From: Hyalella azteca
Lineage: Eukaryota; Arthropoda; Malacostraca; Amphipoda; Hyalellidae
Direction: 5' to 3'
Assembly (NCBI RefSeq): GCF_000764305.2
Contig: NW_025946074.1
Span: 372,001-436,000 of the forward strand
DNA length: 64,000 nt
Below are positions 1 through 13,360 of the stretch, in pieces (the stretch's first letter is position 1; the number at the start of each line of letters is the position of its first letter). The notes beneath the pieces were generated by a model, which saw only the letters and a list, made by a program, of their open reading frames with translations, did not search any database and had not been told where the DNA came from. The position numbers were made by a program, and so were the translations under genes.

Positions 1-957
1 AATAGCTCGGTAACTTTGAAGGGAAGCGACGGTGTCGCCGGACAACGACTTGCCAAGAACTACGCTGAATTTTGGCAGGAAATTGAAAAATCTTTGGATC
101 GCTTGGCTATTTTTCTCGATGATCCTGATGATGTCTTGGCATTTGGGGTCGCCGGTGAGAATGAACAAAATAAATCAAAATCAAGACCTAATTTTAAATG
201 CTTGTTTAGTTCTTAACGTATCTAATATTTAATTTTTTGTCTCTTGTTCCCTTGTAACATTTGAGACTAAATTATTTCGATTCTTTGCCTACTGTAGATT
301 TCTCTGATAAATGTAAGACAAAATGGTAATTTTATTTCTTGAAATTTTATCTTAATTTTGATACTTAACCAAAATTTCTACTCTATTATTACGTCTCAAA
401 TCACTGATTAATAAATGCCCCGTCTCCTCAGAGTGCTTCAAGAATCTGCCTTTCAAGGAGTCTGTGACTGCAGCTCTGCAGAATCTGCAGCAGAGGCAGC
501 ACATCACGAGACACTGTCCCCTCATCGCAGCAGAGCTGCTCGCAAAAATTACATGAAGTCGATTTCATTAGTGACTACATCACATGAAAAAAGTTCATTA
601 CAGTTTATATGAATTGTACCTAGAAGTTTAGCACAGCACTGCCGCACGGTACAAAGTAGATACATTTTTTTCTTGCCTAGTAGATATTGTCTATGCAATA
701 AACGAAGATAATATGTAGAAAAACTGACGAACGTTCTGTGTTACCAACAGTGCTAGCCACCAAACGTTTATTGGTTTGGACTGTTCTTCAATTAATGCAG
801 TTCGAATAACATTGAATGATGCGTCTACTTTGACAACCAATAATGTACAAGCATTAATCATTTAACGTGGCACAGACGTAAACTATTATAACGCAGGCTC
901 TAACGCTCTACGGTATGCAACCATAAAGCATTAATAATGCAATGAACTCAAGGCCTG
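1..957. other. Non-repetitive AT-rich stretch
   Basis: I see no gene here. Only short open frames (65-66 codons) without recognisable motifs occur. A small CTGCAG-rich patch lies near 468-505, with three copies of the CTGCAG palindrome. Confidence 0.5.
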
Positions 958-1001
958 ATTATGCAATGACTTTTCGTGATTATGTAATGACTTTTCGTAA
1001 T
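958..1001. repeat. Two-copy 21-bp direct repeat
   Basis: Two adjacent units of the form gattatGcaatgacttttcg / gattatGtaatgacttttcg. They sit just upstream of the 23-bp array. Confidence 0.6.
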
Positions 1002-1011
1002 AAAACGTAAC

Positions 1012-1212
1012 GTTTAGTGATGCCCAGACGCAGAGTTTTGTGATGCACAGACGCAGAGTTTAGTGATGCACAGATGCAGAGTTTAGTGATGCCCAGACGC
1101 AGAGTTTAGTGATGCACAGATGCAGAGGTTAGTGATGCACAGACGCAGCGTTTAGTGGTGCACAGACGCAGCGTTTAGTGACGCACAGACGTTTTGTAGT
1201 GACGCACAAAGA
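1012..1212. repeat. 23-bp minisatellite, about 8.5 copies
   Basis: Units begin at 1021, 1044, 1067, 1090, 1113, 1136, 1159 and 1182 and share the core gcacagacgcagagtttagt. Units differ by single substitutions (gcCcagacg, cagaTgcag, cagCgttt). The last unit is degenerate. No open frame spans the array. Confidence 0.9.
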
Positions 1213-2653
1213 AAACGAGATATTTTAGACGCGATTGTGGTCTTTACCACTTGTTACCAGACCCCGGAAAATACCGGATTACTTCCATGCGTGACGCTGC
1301 TGTGCTACTGCTGCTGGTCTACACTAGTGTCATTAGGTTGCGTTTTTGACCGATGAATTTTTCGCTTGCGGAAAAAAAATTTTATTAAAACTGCCAAACC
1401 TTCTCGAAATTCATGACAATGCAGACTCTGATGAAAATAACTTTGTAGGAGTTAACCTTAAGATATTTTTTAATATGCATGCTGTAATATCTCTTATTTT
1501 CGTAGATCGCCTTGTTTGTGACTCGAAAGTCAGTGGCATATATCAGTCATAGAAGAAAATCTATTTCGTTTTCAACAGCAGCGTTTGTTTACGAATTAGA
1601 TAATTTATGCGTTGGTCAGTTTACTTGGTCCAGCGCATGCTATTCTACGATGTGCTGTATTTTTACCTTATTGAATTACCGTACTTTTTCACCGGTATTC
1701 ATTGTAGCCTTCGTATAAAATACGTTTGGAAATTAGCCTCGAAACTTGAATAAATCTTTATTAAATCAAGTCGTTTGATGAAACCCACAGTGAAGTACTT
1801 AAGTAAAGTAAATCATTCGCGTTAATTAGACTTCAAAACTCGTCAAAAGTTAGAATTTTTTTCGAAAAGTAATTCACTACATCAAATTTTCCAACATAAG
1901 TCAGGTGTGAATTTGTTTTTGATCTGTTGGCATCCGTAAATGAGAAAGACGCATACTCAAGCTTTTTCAATTAGTAAATCTGCCTGCTAATTTCACGCTC
2001 ACAAGGACTATATTTATGCTATTGAATTCAAGGAAGGATGGCGGCATAAGTCTCGCCTGATTTTTGAAGTATTAGTACATGAGGCTAACTGGTCACGCAC
2101 TTTCATGACCTTTACATACTCGTTAAAGTTGAAGTTTCGATCCAAATATAGTTCTGTCTTCCTAGCCATGTGCCACACTGGCAATCGTTAAGCTGGGTGA
2201 AATGACGTACTAGTGTCTATAGGTATCTCATCTCAGCTTCCTCTTCCCTAACTTTCATCAGCATTTAAGATCAAAAGGCCACGACAGTGTAAAAATCTTC
2301 TAATTTCCCCATTCAACCACATCCGGCTTCCGCATAGTTCCTTTGAAAATCAATAAAATTAACAAGAATATTGCAAAATCTGGCATTAAATTTTGTTAAA
2401 TATCTTCTCACTTCTCCGCAGAGCGCACACTACTTCCTGCTCCGAGTCTCGGCCAAAGTTAAGTTTTCTTGACGTGACATGTACGGACGACAGGAGCGCA
2501 GCCGTGGGTCACAAAATTGACTCGTAAACAGGCCCTGGGCCTAACGCCAACCATCAGCATGTAATATCTACACATAGCCTCAGATCAATGAGCTGTGGGT
2601 AACTCCGGCTAACAGTAAATCCGCTTTGCACAACACAGCCACTGCTCCACAGC
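1213..2653. other. Unannotated stretch
   Basis: No gene or clear repeat. It contains only short open frames (68 codons at 1346-1552 and 1512-1718) with no family resemblance. Confidence 0.5.
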
Positions 2654-2756
2654 GCCGGAGCGCAACAGGCACTACCGCAACAGAGGCGCAGCCTCGCAGG
2701 TTAGGTTAGGTTACGTTAGGAGTAGCCTGTTGCGGTAGGGCCTGTTGCGCTCCGGC
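2654..2756. repeat. Palindrome with TTAGG telomere-like loop
   Basis: The left arm (2654-2687) and right arm (2725-2756) are inverted copies, about 31 of 32 positions matching apart from one extra base. Both contain gcgcaacaggc or its complement and ctaccgcaacag or its complement. The loop (about 2698-2721) reads aggttaggttaggttacg followed by ttagg, i.e. imperfect TTAGG pentamers, the arthropod telomere unit. Weaker inverted similarity continues outside the arms. It could be a foldback element or a hairpin that captured telomere-like sequence. Confidence 0.75.
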
Positions 2757-4607
2757 CTGTGACTGAACGGCGCTGTTGTGGTGGGCCTTTTGTGTCGAAA
2801 GCCGTGAAGATGCCCGGTTGCGTTACGCTCGGTAAGGTATATGAATCGCACTGTGGACTTGGGCTATGCTGACCTCTAGCTATCCACCCCGGACGACCAT
2901 TCCCAGTTCGTAAGTGCTTCTAAATACCAACTTTTTTGTCCTTGTTAATCAAATATCTATCGTTGTACAGATGTCCTCCTGTGGTGGAATAGAGTTGCGA
3001 TCAGGTGTGTGGCCATTTAACTCCCAATTTTTTTTACATATTCGGCTCGCTCGCGATAGTGCTCTTCAGAAGTAACTCTGGCAGCGTCTGGTAGTTGGTA
3101 CTTGGTATTACAAGTATGCAACACCGACTGGCGAAGCCGTCAACACGGAGTAGTGGCAGAATTTGCCTCATTAACAAATATGGCCAATTTTAATTAATCT
3201 GTAGAAAGTAACGTAGTCATTCTGTACGTATGATCATTGGCCAACGAGTTCAAGAAGTAAATCGTCTCGTTTTGGCATCCGGAATAAGGTAAGAAACGGG
3301 TCGCCAAGTGCAAGCTAAAAGTTGGCCTAACTATTTAAAAAGTATCAATTGCCGTAATTTTATTGGTTTAACTGCATTCGCTTTCCCGTATTCGCTTTCT
3401 GCATAGATGAATTAAATAAAATAAGAGCAACATTGACATGCATCGCTGCAATAGGCTGTTTTTGCAAAATTATGTAGGCCATAATACAAAATGACGAGAT
3501 GCATACATTGCTATCTGCGCTGAATTTCACCATTAATCTCCATAAATCAGTCAGTGACAATATCAGTAAATTATTTCACTCTGCTATTCATTCATTTCAT
3601 TCACAGTTGTTCCTCCTATCGGTTTGTTGCACAAGCTTTCCATCGCCCTCGATAGATAACAGTGCTGTGGGCCACTTCATTTTTGGGAACGATGTTATTT
3701 CCTATGTCCATTGTCTCTCTTATTAATTCTTTGACAATCAAAGTTACCCTCGCTACCTGCGCCTTGTGTTACGAATGTCATTATTTATAGACTGTTGATG
3801 AACACGTAAAAGTAAGGTTAAACATCTTGACAGGTGACAGAAACTTTCGTTGCTATGCCCTCGGCTACCAATAGTGGCAACGATATTTAATCCACAAGCT
3901 GATTGAACGTTAACTATTTGACTAATGATCTTGTTACCAAATCATACTCGACGGTTGATGTATTGATGTATTTGTGGGCAAATAGCGCAGGGTTATTGCA
4001 ACTTGATACTTAGCATAAATTCGGGGATGATACGTGCGATTGGCAGTTTAAGTTTGAAACTTGAATGATGGTTGGCTCGTGGATTCAGGATAAACCCAAC
4101 ATCTGTGAGCATCTTATTCATGACGATTCTACGTACACCATTTCCGTTAATGTGTATCCATTATAATGCCCACCTCTGCCATGTATGAAGAAGGGATTTT
4201 AAAGTTTCTTCAAAATCTGAGTACAAAATCTTAAATAACGATTTTACCAGTATTTCACCATCAATTATATAATTTATATGAATTTTGATGGCTAGTTAGA
4301 CACACCTACGATCGTCATAATTTCGTTTAGATTTGAATCTTTCCCAGTGCCAGAGACATTATACGCTATGCAGGTACGTGTTTCCCACTGATAATAACGC
4401 TTTGCTTTTAACAAACAAAATTTCGTCACCGCATTACTTTAAAAGTAGCTATCGAAATACACATCTGTATCTACTTGTTATGTCTGTGAGCTGAACCCTG
4501 AGCGAGTTGTAACCATGATACCCGATATTGCGTCGGAATAAAAAATAATTGCAAAGTTCGTCTTAATTAAGAACCGCTCACACCAGCACCGCTAGCCTCC
4601 ACACGGA
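2757..4607. other. Unannotated stretch
   Basis: AT-rich, no recognisable gene. The short open frames at 3360-3560 (minus) and 3499-3726 (plus) have no recognisable motif. Confidence 0.5.
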
Positions 4608-4860
4608 TTCATCCCATTACTAATCATATCAATGATATCATCCTTAATTCTTATTACCAACCTAACCTTCATTACTGCGGTCTCTGCCCATTACTAACCA
4701 TCATATTTTTTTATCACTAACCTAACCATCATTACTGTTGTCTCTTTTCATTACCAATCATTATCCCACTTCTTATCACCAATCGAACCATCATCACCTA
4801 GCTCGGCATCTTCCTATTTCCAACCATTATCCCCTAAATTATCCACCGAACCTTCGTTCC
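4608..4860. repeat. Diverged tandem repeat of about 57 bp
   Basis: About four degenerate units with the recurring pieces cattactaa(c/t)cat, cctaacc(a/t)tcattactg and tctctgcccattac. It is C/T/A-rich with few G on the plus strand. Divergence is high, so the unit length is approximate. Confidence 0.6.
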
Positions 4861-5043
4861 CACGTTCGCATGCGGTGTCAATTAATTCGCTGCAGGCAAC
4901 AGCTAGGTGCTGATCACTGAACGATGACACCAATTATATTTCAGGTGTATATACATATACGTATAAATGTAGTCCTTGTCTGATAAATACATTTTTATAC
5001 TGCTCTGCTTCATATATGCTGATGTAATTTAAATTTAAATATT

Positions 5044-5211
5044 TTAAGCGCATTTTCTCATTTATGGAAAAAAGGCGCTATTGTGCTCGCCATGTCCATC
5101 CGTCCGTCTGTCCGTCTGTCTGTCCGTCCGTCCGTGACTTCACGTTTTCGTCGACGAGAAAATGCGCTCTCTGTCACTCACTGCAGTGAGTACTGAGTTA
5201 TATTTTTTTAT
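5044..5211. mobile_element. Interspersed repeat family A, copy 1
   Basis: This sequence recurs at 35911-36067 in the same orientation with high identity. Shared landmarks in order: gcattttctcatttatggaa; attgtgctcgccatgtcc; a variable GTCC/GTCT run (here 5097-5136); gtgacttcacgtttt; gtcgacgag; ctctctgtcactcactgcag; gtgagtactgagttatat. The start gcgcattttctc (5049-5060) is inverted at gagaaaatgcgc (5156-5167), suggesting a MITE-like hairpin. No coding capacity. Confidence 0.8.
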
Positions 5212-8200
5212 CGTTTGAAATGGTTGTTACCAAGAGAGCAAAATGACGCAGCTAGCAGGATCAGCGGCTGCTCCTGAGTTTCAAACGCTCGAAAGTTTTA
5301 AGAGCGGCAGCTTGTAGTCTCTCCTGTAAAGTTTTCATCGAAATGTTACAGCACAATTTACGAAGATATGGGAGCACAAATGAAGACATTTTAGGACTGA
5401 AGCTCTCAAAAGAAATCTCGTCGAGCTTCAAAAACTTATCTGAACTTTGGGAGCACGAGTGTCTATTCACACGTAGCAAACATTTGTGATGTTCATATTG
5501 GGTTTTCAGCTCTATTGATCATTAGAAGATCGTCCATAATCTTTGATTCTTCAAGCAAATCTCACATTCGTGACAATCATCAGGGCTTTCATCTGAAATC
5601 TACATGCATGCGCATGACAGCGTATTTTGCTTATAGGGAATTTGAGAATTAAGCGATTCCTGACGGATGATTTAGGCCAATGGTGAGCTACTTTTATTTC
5701 ACAGCAGATCATAAATCTTTCGTGGTAAGAAAATTTAAGATTAAATTTAAAAAAACTTCTTTGACATATCACAATTTTCAGTTTTAAACTGTGCAGACGT
5801 CGATCTAATGAAGTTTGTTACTGCATCGAAAATATCCTGTCACCACAAGTAACTATCCCTGCTTCGCTAATAAGCCAGGCAAGCCCTCGCTTAATGGGCA
5901 TCGGCGCGCCAGATAATAAAATCTAATTTCAGCGTCGCAAAGCGCGTGTGTTAAGAAAGCTCATTTACCTTTTAAATTTTTTTCTAGCTGGAATGGTGAC
6001 GCTTTGATGACTTAGGAAAAACGCCCACGTTATTACATTGATAGCCGAGCAGATCCGGAAGTCATCTTGATTGTTTATTCCGTTGAGTTTTTATGTAGAG
6101 CTTTGTCTCGCTAACGAGAGATCGGTCAATACCACGCGCCTTGTTACGCGAGCCGCTGCTAGCGCTCTCCGCAAATCCAATTATTTTCGTCTTCGCAATT
6201 CCGACGTCACAAACAAACATCGCAAAATTAACCGCTTGCTATACAATGGCTTCAAGTTAACGCTTTACATCGTTACCGCCGTAAATGAAATGCTAGCAGA
6301 CGGCCGTGGAACTGATTTGCCGACGCGCCGAATGTCGTTTCGTTGCGTGAGTCTTGGGCTCAGTTTATAACCTCATTGTAAGACAACTTTGAATTGCATC
6401 ACAAAATATGGATAATCTATCTCACTAGCTGAAATAAATGTGAAAAAATATTAGATTTTACTCCAAAAAATATCAAAGCATAGAAAAATGTCTCAATGTA
6501 AACTTGTAATATACGGTTTAGTAATTAAAAATGAGGTATGGTTCCGAGTTCAGTTTGGTGAACAGGTTTTACGCGTGAACAATGTGTCGTACAGTTTGCA
6601 GCCAAGACACTTCACTTGCACGAGCCATCGTTCAGCAAAGTCTACGGACTTTCCTCGTACATTCTCATTAGCGCACCTGCCACTTAAGCTTCGCTGCTGT
6701 TCAAAGAGAACAAATGATAAATGGTGCCGTAGGAATTTCGTATCTGCCGTTACTATCGATAAATGCCTATACTAAGAATTACGACACTGCTCCAAACGAA
6801 GAATAAACTAAGTTTTATTTCCTGATTAAAACCAATAATTCATTTTTTAAGACGTTAATCTCCTCGTTAAAATTGTGATTCCTCGTTTGTGATTTCATTT
6901 GATTCTTACGATCACATTCATTCGTGTGATTCATTCATGTAGTTTTAACAGCGTTGCAACCCTTACCGTTTCATCCTCATTTACTCGTAATATGTAATGA
7001 AAATTACCGTTTTAAAGAACTTAGTTTCTCTATAATTAAAAATCTCCCTTGAAATCAGTGTGTAGAAAACAGTTTCAATTATCGTTGAAAAATTAAATGA
7101 AAACACACTTCCATTGTGCTTGAGATAGTTAACAATATAACAGAGATTCCTAACTAACCTATTATATCGGGACTTTCTACTGAGTTTTCCCAAAAATCAA
7201 CCCAAATTTAAAATCTACACGAACTGCGACTGAACTAATACCGCGATTCAAACACACGAAATAATAAAGCCTAAAACTTTTGACTTGAACCATGAAATTC
7301 ATTTTTCAGCCAATGATTTCGTGCATGAAAAGCCAGTTTTTTGCTGGCTTTTAGGCTTTGGGTTTGGACCCGCGTTGCCGCGGGCGCAATTAGTCGAGCC
7401 CTGCGACAATCGTTGGCGCTAATCAAATTTGCAGTCGTAAAAGGCCAGCTTTTCGGCGACAACCTGCAATTTCTGACGCTACTGCTACTGTCCGCTTTTG
7501 TTTTGCTCAGTTGTCACCTGGAGCAAATTTGTTTGCTTTTTTTTTTTTGTTCATTTTTTTACCTGATTTGCTGTAAAATTTTAAAGTTGAAAACGCAATT
7601 GATATCTTCGTCGTAGCGATTTCTTTTTGCACTTTCATTCTCGGTTGTATGTTTCAGGCCGCTTTCAATTAAATACACGTTTCTCTCTCCTTTCTTTTTT
7701 TCCATTTTGGTTCTAATTAAAAAAAATTGGTAAATTAGTGGAAACTATCAAAACTATGATTGGATTTTGATTTAGCAGTCGTAGCTAAGATTAAAGTCGT
7801 TCATTGTTTTCATTTTTCTAGCATATTACATTCACAAGCCATCATAAATCATACTAAAGTTTGAAGTTCATTAAATTTTCGAAATTTTCTTCGGCATTAT
7901 TATTTTTTAGCTACTTTTTATCAGTTACCGTCTTGAATAATAGAAGAATATTATAAACTATGTTATAAATTGCGAAATTCTGTAAATATCGACGATTGTT
8001 CCTTATAAAATTACACAAATTTCACGGATTATTACCGATTGAAAAAAAACTCTTGTTGGATTCGCCCAAGACGTGCGACATCCACTGGGCCCTTGAAGCT
8101 GAAAAGCCCCGTTGTAACCATGCAGAGCTGCAGAAACTTTAATTCTTTTCCAAAGATTTCCATGCTCACTTGCGTCGAACATCGGAAGTTTGGGTGCATG

Positions 8201-11002
8201 CGAGCGTATGTTAAATTGGACATGTTCCATATGAACGCTTCTGACTGCGCCAAGCAAATGCATGTGCTTTAGAAATTGCCGATAAATGAAGTTATGGTTC
8301 TAAAAAATATTCTTTAGAAGCTATTATTCTGTTCAATTTTTTTTATGTAATTATCAGCCGAAATAATTTGTTTAACAATATTCCATTTTAGTTGTTTGCA
8401 AATAAATAAACTTTTATCATATATATTCCATGTTTAATTATATACCGGATCTCCTAAACTATATTCTATAAATTATTGATTGTTAATTCACTGTTATAAT
8501 GTTTAATTATATTTCATTTTATGATAACGAACCACCTATGAAATTATTTTGAACACACAAAAATCTTCGGACTTTGTTTCTAACATTCAAGTATAACTTG
8601 TGATCATTGTACATCGTGTAATTTATTTTCAAATTCTGCCTCATAATTAATTTAATGAATAGCATACTAAATATTTTCATCAAAAAACAAATTTATGCAT
8701 CCATAGAAATTACATAAACACATTTGCCTTTTGGACTTCGGTTATTGGGTTAATTATATTCCGTGTATTCAGTCACTTTGTCAATATTATTAGTACAAAG
8801 AAAACATAGGTTTCTATTCGTAATTAAATGCATTCTTTTTAATGATATACCGGATAAAATTTAACTCAATCAATTTCTTTTTCAACTTTTTACCAAATTA
8901 TTGTTGAAAAAGGAATTATTTGTTACCAAATTATTTCGTGCTCTGTCATGTGTCGGGCTTCACATGAAACCATTTATGCGAGCAATATATTTATATAACA
9001 TCATAGAATCGCATTGTATTCTATAAACGTAATAACCAGATTACCAATCAGACCTCGCATTGATTCCGTACTGCGACCTCCAAAAAAGCTGCACGTAAAG
9101 CTTCACGTGCCTAACCATCTTATTCTAATATTCTTACGATATTCTTATATTTTTATTGTTATATTTTCTTCCATAATTAATTACGCTAATGCCATACTCT
9201 GCAGTAGCTAGTGAATAATTCCCTAGTACAGTTTAATGTAATGCCCACCGTGAACTGCGAGCTTTCCAGGCTGTAAAAAGGTTTGTATTGAACAAAAGCT
9301 GTGAACAAATTCGCCCATATGGCATAAAGAATACCTAAGAACGCTATGCATTATTCAAGGTGGGCTAGTGGGTTGAAACTTGAACTCGAGCTGCACTTGA
9401 TGGATGAGGACATAACGAGCGTGACCCTCCAGAGCTAAAGAAGGGCTTTGCTAGTTCCCAGCCTTTGCCCGGCAACCATCCTCTATATTACTGAACACCC
9501 ACTCTTGCCGAACGATTTTACTCACCATTTTCTGCTCCATTTAGCCTTTGTGTACATGCAAGAATTCAATCAAGTGGAATCGGACAGCGAATGCGGCAAA
9601 ATTAGAGACCGCTTGCCAGACATCGACTAGAAGTCCTCATGATATTAGTACTGCAATTGACTGGCGCAAAGTTCCGTGTATGTATGATGCTTTTGACTGG
9701 CCTTTATAGCGCAGCACTGAGTCAAAATGAGAAGCCACGCGTTACTTATGGTATTTATTGCTGTTATTAGCCTAAATGATGCTAGTAGGAAGCATGATCG
9801 TTTTTTGTGCAGCGAATTTGAGCTTAATGAGTTCTACGGTCGCAAAGTTCCGTGCCAAGCTCCCCTTTATCAGCGTTATTTTATTCAGACTAGCGATGTG
9901 TCATGGCGGCTATGAATGTCATAATCAGCGACACGTTCTTCGAAGTGTACGCCTTAGGTTTCAAAGACGACCGCGTCAATCTAGATTTTCAGCAAATTTT
10001 CACCAATTATTTCGTCGATTTATTAATTGAAAAAAGGTGCTAATGAATTCGTAATTTTTTGCTGAAAAAAATTAACGGTCACTAAAGAAAAATTAACCTG
10101 CAGCCATGTCACCGCTATATTAGTCACTGCACCTAATTTATACATTCAGAAAAATAAACGGGTTACATTCTCCAAATTGTGACGCACTTCTTTACCATCA
10201 ACACGAGCAGGGAGCAAACGTAGCACTGCTACTCTCTTTTGCAGGGCCTTTGGACGAAGTCTCGCACATATCTCTGAGTGTAAGGCTGTCCTACAAAACA
10301 CTTGAAACAAACAAGGTAAAAACTTGGGCATAGCATAGAATTAATACCTAGCTTTCAAATTATCCATGTTATGAATCATTTTATCAGTAGCCAGTCCCGA
10401 TAATGAACGCATTACTCACGATGCTGCTTCACCTGCGTTGAGGCAAACAGTGTTCCGGTAATTTACTGAAGCGCTTCGGAAACGGTCCGTTCATAACATG
10501 CGTATAAAATGATAATTTTGATCACTTGAAACGAGTTCAAAAATCGCTCGCCCAATTTTTTTTTTTTGTAAAATCTTCATTTTCGTTATTTTCTAATTGC
10601 CTGATTTTTGCAAATTAATTTCTCCTCTCATTTCTTGACCGTGAGTGAATTTGAAAATTTTGAATGTATTCGAACGAAACCAATGAAAACACTATGTAGA
10701 ATTATGGACATGCAGCATCGTCTTAGCATCAAGTTAATTATGCATAATTGAAAAAATTGACATGCTATACGGCTCCACTTTGTGTAGTTTATTTGTCTGT
10801 TATGATGCATTTTTTAAACCCATTACAGCTCATATATCTCCTAATTTTACACGCAATCGACGTATGTTTTCATGTGTGATATTACTGACCAAAATTCTGC
10901 AACTCAATGACAATTTAATTACGTGGTGGGCTGATGACGGTCTCAACGAACTTCTGGCGACGATTTTGACGTCAGCGGATGATTTTGGTATATAAGAATA
11001 AT
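5212..11002. other. Long unannotated AT-rich stretch
   Basis: Almost 5.8 kb with no gene I can support. The largest open frames are 99 codons (6071-6370) and 95 codons (6488-6775), with no recognisable domain. The 7500-7560 part is T-rich. Around 8390-8850 several AT-rich phrases recur loosely (tttaattata, ataccgga at about 8443 and 8847), perhaps a very old repeat. A single CRE-like TGACGTCA is at about 10969. Confidence 0.45.
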
Positions 11003-11465
11003 ATCAATGTTTAGAAGTGATTGCAACAGTTATGGATGATATCACCGCTCAAAGATGGTTGCAACGATTATTGATAATTTCAATGTTTAGGTACGGTTTC
11101 AACGTTTGGGCATTTTTGCAACATTTATTTACGATTTCAAAGATCAGGAATGATATCAACGTCTAGTGATGATTTCGACGTTTAGAGATGATATAAGGTT
11201 TGGGAATGATTCCAACATTGGCGGATGTTTTCAATGTTTAGGGAGGATTTCAACGCTTAGAGATCAGTTCGTTTATGGATTATTTCAACATAATAAATGT
11301 TTCATCATTAGAGAAGCTTTCAACGTTCAGCGAGATTTCAACTTTTATGAACGATTTCAACGTTTAAGGATTATTTTTACGTATAGAAAAATTTCAAAGT
11401 TTAGTGATGATTTTAAATTATGTGATGATTTAGAATTTGGAAATGATTTAAACGTTTATGGATGC
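11003..11465. repeat. Diverged tandem repeat of about 24 bp
   Basis: About 19 degenerate units with the consensus gatgatttcaacgtttag plus a short variable tail. Examples occur near 11077, 11150, 11173, 11235, 11354 and 11403. Because stops mutate away, one frame stays open (11166-11567, 133 codons), giving an F/N/D/R-rich translation that I regard as non-coding. Confidence 0.75.
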
Positions 11466-11563
11466 ATGAATCAATGGCTTGTGATGGCTGTCGTGCCGCC
11501 TGTTGGGATGCGATACAATTTATCGGGCAACGAAATTTATAGCATCGGGTCATGGATGATAAG

Positions 11564-11604
11564 TTGACTTAGCGGTGTACTGCGCTTCCCCGGAACCACA
11601 AATT
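11564..11604 (+). mobile_element. Interspersed fragment family B, copy 1
   Basis: About 40 bp shared with 21755-21794. Both read ttgacttagcgg, then three differing bases, then actgcgcttcc, one differing base, and cggaaccacaaat. It is too short to classify, probably a fragment of a dispersed element. Confidence 0.6.
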
Positions 11605-12209
11605 CTACGGTCCGTTTTATATTTTTTCCTATTCCGCTAAGACTTTTTTGCTCTCGCTCCGGACATCCGCCATTGACAGATTTATAGCATTAAATCCGGG
11701 GGTTTTCATTGTTAGGTAACATGCATGGAAATTTTCTTTTGTATCTCTTGATAGCAATGAAATATGTAAATGAAGTCATAAAAAGGAACTCTTGGCCATT
11801 CATGTAATACAGTCTGAAGCCTTAATGGTTCCTGCGGACGGTACCGCTATAGTTTAGTTTCCGCTAACAACTTTGGTCGGTCTTAATGATCATAACCTTT
11901 AGGGTGCATAAAATTTGCGTAACGACTCGGGGAAACGTTCATAGTGCTGATTTGATTGGGGCGCCTCGAGTCTGTAATAATCGAGAGTTAAGCAATTCAT
12001 TTAGTTTTAGGTGAAACCAACGCGTGCTTCAGTGTTTGACGTTTTCTTGATTCTACTTCGTTTTACATTCCTCTCGTATGCGAGCTCAAAATTCATTCAG
12101 CTTATTTATCCCACTCTTGAAATTCAGTTAAAATTCAATAAAGCTATAGTAATAATTTTCAGTTTTTTTATAATTTGTTCAGCCCAAATAGTGAATTAAT
12201 CTAATAATA
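11605..12209. other. Unannotated stretch
   Basis: No gene or clear repeat. A 62-codon frame at 12011-12199 is hydrophobic but has no supporting context. Confidence 0.45.
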
Positions 12210-12290
12210 ATTGTTCTTTAAGCAGGTTTTATTGAAGACCAGAGAATTAACTTACTGAAGACCAGAGAATTACCTTGCTTAAAGGAACAA
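12210..12290. repeat. Direct repeat inside a small inverted repeat
   Basis: The phrase gaagaccagagaattaac occurs at about 12234 and, nearly identical, at 12257. The pair is flanked by ttgttctttaagcaggt (from 12211) and its imperfect inverse accttgcttaaaggaacaa (from 12272). The whole can fold as a hairpin. Confidence 0.6.
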
Positions 12291-12689
12291 ATTCTGTCAA
12301 CCTATACTAATAATTGTTACTAGACAAATGCGTGTCTTTTATATGCAATTCATATAGCGACGAATATAAGAAGTAATTCAACAATAGCCGGTATAATTAC
12401 TTGTTGATTTACAAAAGTAAAATTTATTCTCGAATAATTCCCGCGATAAAAAGCGTTTGGGAAACAAACGTTGGCAGTCGGGAATAGCTACGTAAGCTCG
12501 CTGCACCAAGAAAAGCCTGGGCTGTTCTGCCTTGCTAATGAAGTTGTCGGAACAAACGCTGCGATCATTACACGCTCTAAAATATTTGTTTACGGTTACG
12601 GGAGTGCCTAAAACTTGCCGGCATAACGGCGGACCTATGCTAAAACCGAGCCAAAGTGCATCTTAAACATTCTATACGGCGTCGACTGT
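12291..12689. other. Unannotated stretch
   Basis: About 400 bp with no gene or repeat recognised. Confidence 0.4.
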
Positions 12690-13075
12690 GTTGGGTTGTT
12701 GCTCGGATGTGGTGTGGTGGTGGTGGTGTTGTGGTGGGTGGTGGTGTTGTGGTGAGGATGTGCATTGTGGTGTGGTGGGTGGTGGTGTTGTGGTGAGGAT
12801 GTGCATTGTGGTGTGGTGGGTGGTGGTGTTGTGGTGAAGATGTGCATTGTGGTGTGGTGGGTGGTGGTGTTGTGAGTGGTGTTGTGGTGAGGATGTGCAT
12901 TGTGGTGTGGTGGTGGTGGTGTTGTGGTGAGGATGTGCATTGTGGTGTGGTGGTGGTGGTGTTTTGGTGAGTATAGCACAATGCGATGAGGCGTTGTGGT
13001 GAAGGTCTTGCAAAGCAGTGATGTGCTGGTGTGGTGGTGAGGGTGGTGCATAGAGGTGTGATGTGGGTGGTTTAG
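12690..13075. repeat. 41-bp G/T-only minisatellite
   Basis: About five to six units with the core gaggatgtgcattgtggtgt, separated by ggtgg/gtt runs of varying length. The plus strand is almost free of C for over 300 bp. Reverse-strand frames (such as 12672-13292 and 12635-13126) stay open and read as His/Thr/Pro-rich low complexity. They shift frame between units (41 is not a multiple of 3) and are not credible proteins. Confidence 0.9.
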
Positions 13076-13290
13076 TATCGTGCAACCCAAAGCGGGATTC
13101 CGCCATTTTGCACCACCAATTCTCAATGGAAATTCTTAAGACTGACAACAAAAGGTACCAGTTTCTGAATATTCCTAAATAATCAATCAGTTTATTAAGG
13201 TCCTTTTCTTGATTTTCACCGCATGGAGGCTTAACAATATAACACAGCAACTGCACTAGACGGCTTCCAGGATGACCGTTCATAATGTTC

Positions 13291-13360
13291 ATAGTTACAA
13301 GTCTTTCACCATAGTAACTAGTGAGTCACCATAGTTACTAGTGTTTACTAGTGTTATTGT
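13291..13360. repeat. Short direct/inverted repeat cluster with ACTAGT palindromes
   Basis: caccatagt(a/t)actagtg occurs twice, preceded by atagttacaag and followed by tttactagtg, giving three ACTAGT palindromes within 45 bp. Confidence 0.5.

Noticed and set aside
2698..2721. True chromosome end or telomere
   Set aside because: Only about four imperfect TTAGG units, inside a palindrome and far from the window ends.
12635..13292. His/Thr/Pro-rich minus-strand frames (up to 206 codons)
   Set aside because: Reverse strand of the 41-bp G/T array. The frame shifts with each unit and there is no conserved non-repeat part.
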